Below are positions 31,330 through 34,712 of a stretch of 34,712 nt of DNA, one piece after another. The stretch comes from Azonexaceae bacterium (lineage in GTDB: Bacteria > Pseudomonadota > Gammaproteobacteria > Burkholderiales > Rhodocyclaceae): the NCBI GenBank assembly GCA_009469685.1, contig SSTA01000228.1, positions 1-34,712 of the forward strand. Direction: 5' to 3'. The number at the start of each line of letters is the position of its first letter. The first letter of the stretch is position 1. The notes beneath the pieces are model-generated. The model did no database searches, was not told the DNA's origin, and was given only the letters and a program-made list of their open reading frames with translations. The position numbers were made by a program, and so were the translations under genes.

Positions 31330-34300
31330 ATGAGTCATTTTCTTGACCGCCTGAAATTCCTGAACAAGGTCCAGAGCAGCTTCTCCGACGGCCACGGCAT
31401 CGTGACCAACGAAGACCGCCAGTGGGAGGATTCCTACCGCAACCGTTGGCGTCACGACAAAGTGGTCCGTTCCACCCACGGTGTGAACTGTACCGGCGGC
31501 TGCTCCTGGAAGATCTTCGTCAAGAACGGTCTGGTGGCCTTCGAGATGCAGCAGACCGACTATCCGCGCACCCGCGAGGATCTGCCCAACCATGAACCGC
31601 GCGGTTGCCAGCGCGGCGCCTCCTTCTCCTGGTACCTCTACTCGCCGCACCGCATCAAGCACCCCATGATTCGCGGGCGGCTCCTCGACCTCTACCGGGC
31701 CGAGCGCAAGACCGGCAAGGACCCCGTCGAAGCCTGGGAAGCCATCCAGAATGATCCCCAGAAGCGCATCAAGTACGTCGGTGTACGCGGTCTGGGCGGC
31801 TTCGTCCGCACCACCTGGGAAGAAGTGACCGAAATCGCCGCCGCCGCCAACGTCTATACGATCAAGAAGTGGGGCCCGGACCGCATCTACGGCTTCTCGC
31901 CGATTCCGGCGATGTCCATGATCTCCTACGCCGCCGGCTCCCGCTATCTGTCCCTCATCGGCGGCGCCTGCGGCTCCTTCTACGACTGGTATTGCGACCT
32001 GCCCGCCGCCTCTCCCCAGACCTGGGGAGAGCAGACCGACGTGCCTGAAGCGGCCGACTGGTACAACTCCACTTACCTGATCATCACCGGCGCCAACCTG
32101 CCGATGACCCGCACCCCCGACGCTCACTTCATGACGGAAGTGCGCTACAAGGGTACCAAGGTCGTCTCCATGGCCCCGGACTATGCGGAGTACGTGAAAT
32201 TTGCGGACCTCTGGATGCCGGTCAAGCAGGGCACCGACTCCGCGGCCTTCATGGCCATGGGCCACGTGGCGCTGAAGGAGTTCTACATCGAAAAGCAGGA
32301 TCCGTACTTCCAGGAATATGCCCGCAAGTACACCGACCTGCCCATGCTGGTTCTCCTGCGCAAGCAGGGCGAGGACTGGTTTACCGATCGCAACCTGCGC
32401 GCCTCCGACTTCGATGGCAGCCTGGGCGAGACCAACAACCCCGACTGGAAGACTGTCGCCTTCGACAAGAAGAGCAAGGGCTATGTGGTGCCCAACGGCT
32501 CCATCGGCTTCCGCTGGGGCGAGGACGGCAAGTGGAACCTGCTTGAGAAATCCGGCGCCGGCGCCCAGACCGAGCTGGCCCTGACCTGCATCGAAAACCG
32601 CGACGATGTCGCTTCCGTGGGCTTCCCCCACTTTACTGAAGGTGAGCCCAATCTGCTCTTCCGCAATGTGCCGGTGAAGAAGCTCAAACTGGCCAACGGC
32701 GAGGATGCCCTGGTCGCTACCGTGTTCGATCTGCAAATCGCCCAGTACGGCATCGACCGTGGCCTGGGCGGCGGCAACGTCGCCACCTCCTACAACGACG
32801 CCAATGTCGCCTACACCCCGGCCTGGGCTGCCAAGCAGACCAGCGTCAAGGCTGCCGACCTGGAGCGCACTGGCCGCGAGTTCGCCGAGAACGCCTCCAA
32901 GACCAAGGGCCGCTCGATGGTCATCATGGGTGCCGCCATCAACCACTGGTATCACAACGACCTTGCCTACCGTTCGATCATGAACCTGCTGCACATGTGC
33001 GGTTGCGTCGGCCAGACCGGCGGCGGCTGGGCGCACTATGTGGGCCAGGAAAAGCTGCGGCCTCAGGCCGGCTGGGCGCCCATCGCCTTCGGTCTCGACT
33101 GGCACCGTCCGCCCCGCCACCAGAATTCCACTTCCTACTGGTACTTCCACACCGACCAGTGGCGCTACGAGACGGTCGATGCCGATGCGCTGCTCTCCCC
33201 TGCCGGCAAGAACCGCAACAAGGGCTACACCCTGGCCGACTACAACGTGGATGCCGTCCGTATGGGCTGGCTGCCGGGCGCGCCCCACTTCAACCGCAAT
33301 CCCATCGAGCTGCTTGCCGAAGCCGAAAAGGCAGGCGCCGCCGATGAGGCCGCCGTCGGCAAGTACGTCGCCCAGCAGTTGAAGGAAGGCAAGCTCGACG
33401 TCGCCTTCGCCGACCCGGACAACCCGGTCAACTGGCCGCGCAACCTCATCGTCTGGCGTGGCAACCTGATCGGTACCTCCTCCAAGGGGCACGAGTACTT
33501 CCTCAAACACCTGCTTGGCGCCCAGAACGGCGTGATGCAGGAGGGCACCGCCGGCGCCGCCTGCACCCAGGTCAAGTATCTGGAGGAAGGCCCGGCCGGC
33601 AAGCTGGACCTGATGGTGGACATCAACTTCCGTCTGAACTCCACCGGCGCCTACTCCGACATCATCCTGCCCACGGCGACCTGGTACGAGAAGAACGACC
33701 TCAACACCACGGACATGCACCCCTTCATCCATCCCCTGGGCGAAGCGGTCACCCCGGGCTGGGAGTCCAAGTCCGACTGGCAGATCTTCCGTACCCTGGC
33801 CAAGGTTTTCTCCGGCCTGGCGGCCAAGCACCTGGGCACCAAGAAGGATCTGGTGGCGCTGCCGCTGCAGCACGACTCCGCCATGGAGCTGGGCACCCCC
33901 TTCGGTCAGGTCAAGAACTGGAAGAAGGGCGAATGCGACCCGATTCCGGGCAAGACCATGGCAGCCATCAAGGTCGTCGAGCGCGACTACGGCCAGACCT
34001 ACAACAAGTACATCGCCCTCGGCCCCCTAATGACCAAGATCGGCAACAACGTCAAGGGCATCGACTGGAATACCGAGCACGAGTACAAGGAACTGGCCAT
34101 CCTCAACCGCACCGTGCAGGAAGAGGGCGTGTCCAAGGGCATGCCGTCCCTGGAAGAGGACATCGCCGTCTGCGACTCGGTGATGCGCATGGCGCCGGAA
34201 ACCAATGGCGAAGTGGCCCACAAGTCCTGGACCGCGCTCTCCAAGAAGACTGGCATCGACCATCACCACCTCTATGCCGGCCGCCACGAGGACAAGATTA

Positions 34301-34712
34301 CCTTCCGCGACATCGTCGCCCAGCCGCGCAAGATCATCACCGCGCCCACCTGGTCCGGCATCGAGTCGGAGACCGTGTCCTACACCGCCGGCTACACCAA
34401 CATCCACGAGCACATTCCTTTCCGGACGCTCACCGGCCGTGCCCACTTCTACCAGGATCACGAGTGGTTCCTCGACTTCGGCGAAGGCTTCTGTACCTTC
34501 AAGCCGCCCGTCGATTTGAAGGCCCACCACACCGTGCCGGCCAACGTGAAGCAGAAGCCGCACCTGACGCTGTCCTGGATCACCCCGCACTCAAAGTGGG
34601 GCATCCACTCCAGCTACCAGGACAATCTGCGCATGCTGACCCTGTTCCGCGGCGGCCCCTACATCTGGGTGGCCGAGGACGACGCCAAGTCGGTGGGCAT
34701 CGAGGACAACGA
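31330..34712 (+). CDS. narG: Respiratory nitrate reductase alpha subunit NarG, 3' end cut off
   Basis: The frame is open from ATG 31330 to the window end, 1127 codons, so roughly the last 100 residues of a ~1240-residue NarG are missing. The N-terminal FS0 cluster ligands are H50, C54, C58 and C93, and the molybdenum ligand is D223 in YDWYCDLPAASPQTWGEQTD; both sets match E. coli NarG nearly residue for residue. This distinguishes it from the Cys-ligated NasA at 5593. NarG reduces nitrate to nitrite on the cytoplasmic face, coupled to quinol oxidation through NarHI. narH, narJ and narI are expected just beyond the window. Confidence 0.97.
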   Translation, partial: MSHFLDRLKFLNKVQSSFSDGHGIVTNEDRQWEDSYRNRWRHDKVVRSTHGVNCTGGCSWKIFVKNGLVAFEMQQTDYPRTREDLPNHEPRGCQRGASFSWYLYSPHRIKHPMIRGRLLDLYRAERKTGKDPVEAWEAIQNDPQKRIKYVGVRGLGGFVRTTWEEVTEIAAAANVYTIKKWGPDRIYGFSPIPAMSMISYAAGSRYLSLIGGACGSFYDWYCDLPAASPQTWGEQTDVPEAADWYNSTYLIITGANLPMTRTPDAHFMTEVRYKGTKVVSMAPDYAEYVKFADLWMPVKQGTDSAAFMAMGHVALKEFYIEKQDPYFQEYARKYTDLPMLVLLRKQGEDWFTDRNLRASDFDGSLGETNNPDWKTVAFDKKSKGYVVPNGSIGFRWGEDGKWNLLEKSGAGAQTELALTCIENRDDVASVGFPHFTEGEPNLLFRNVPVKKLKLANGEDALVATVFDLQIAQYGIDRGLGGGNVATSYNDANVAYTPAWAAKQTSVKAADLERTGREFAENASKTKGRSMVIMGAAINHWYHNDLAYRSIMNLLHMCGCVGQTGGGWAHYVGQEKLRPQAGWAPIAFGLDWHRPPRHQNSTSYWYFHTDQWRYETVDADALLSPAGKNRNKGYTLADYNVDAVRMGWLPGAPHFNRNPIELLAEAEKAGAADEAAVGKYVAQQLKEGKLDVAFADPDNPVNWPRNLIVWRGNLIGTSSKGHEYFLKHLLGAQNGVMQEGTAGAACTQVKYLEEGPAGKLDLMVDINFRLNSTGAYSDIILPTATWYEKNDLNTTDMHPFIHPLGEAVTPGWESKSDWQIFRTLAKVFSGLAAKHLGTKKDLVALPLQHDSAMELGTPFGQVKNWKKGECDPIPGKTMAAIKVVERDYGQTYNKYIALGPLMTKIGNNVKGIDWNTEHEYKELAILNRTVQEEGVSKGMPSLEEDIAVCDSVMRMAPETNGEVAHKSWTALSKKTGIDHHHLYAGRHEDKITFRDIVAQPRKIITAPTWSGIESETVSYTAGYTNIHEHIPFRTLTGRAHFYQDHEWFLDFGEGFCTFKPPVDLKAHHTVPANVKQKPHLTLSWITPHSKWGIHSSYQDNLRMLTLFRGGPYIWVAEDDAKSVGIEDN

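Noticed and set aside
31276..33873. An 865-codon open frame on the minus strand opposite narG
   Set aside because: narG is unmistakable on the + strand with all cofactor ligands. Long antisense frames are common in GC-rich genes with strong third-position bias, and the antisense translation shows no recognisable domain.

Overview
This GC-rich chromosomal window looks betaproteobacterial and probably belongs to the Rhodocyclales or a relative. That is an inference from gene order (dnaX-ybaB-recR, then petABC-sspAB) and from the make-up of the nitrate genes; no rRNA or other taxonomic marker is present. All genes lie on the + strand. I see no insertion sequence, integrase, tRNA or CRISPR array.

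Layout. (1) 1-5462, housekeeping: the 3' end of dnaX, ybaB, recR, the cytochrome bc1 operon petABC and the stringent-starvation pair sspAB. (2) 5463-25030, a nitrate/nitrite assimilation island: nasA (assimilatory nitrate reductase) with ybiB; nirBD-nirC; a PP2C phosphatase/Ser-Thr kinase fusion; an MFS nitrate transporter; a second PP2C/kinase fusion; cbiX (siroheme metal insertion); nasT; and nasS-nrtA-nrtB-nrtC (nitrate sensor plus ABC nitrate importer; nrtA carries a single-base frameshift). (3) 25481 to the end, a respiratory nitrate module: narX-narL, narK1, narK2 and narG (cut by the window end).

Regulation can be read directly from the DNA. Four assimilatory promoters (before nasA, nirB, the MFS transporter and nasS) each carry a near-perfect sigma-54 -24/-12 element and an upstream NtrC-type dyad (GCAC-N7-GTGC). 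In three of the four, the dyad is centred at -87 or -88 from the predicted start site. Downstream of the nasS promoter lies a compact antitermination leader: two hairpins with A1/G4 hexaloops, the ANTAR-protein target pattern, the second of which is mutually exclusive with a 14-bp terminator stem. The ANTAR regulator NasT is encoded immediately upstream. Weaker versions of the hexaloop hairpin occur in the nirB and MFS-transporter leaders, whereas the nasA promoter leaves no room for a leader. The model is that nitrogen limitation (NtrC/sigma-54) starts transcription and nitrate (NasS releasing NasT) lets it pass the leader. Because nasS is the first gene behind its own antiterminator, the circuit should feed back on itself.

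The most notable features are the nasS leader and the separation of nasT from nasS; the duplicated 'transporter - terminator - PP2C/kinase' module; the asymmetric tandem ABC ATPase NrtC; the frameshift in nrtA; and four different nitrate/nitrite transport systems for assimilation and respiration (five with NirC) within 20 kb.
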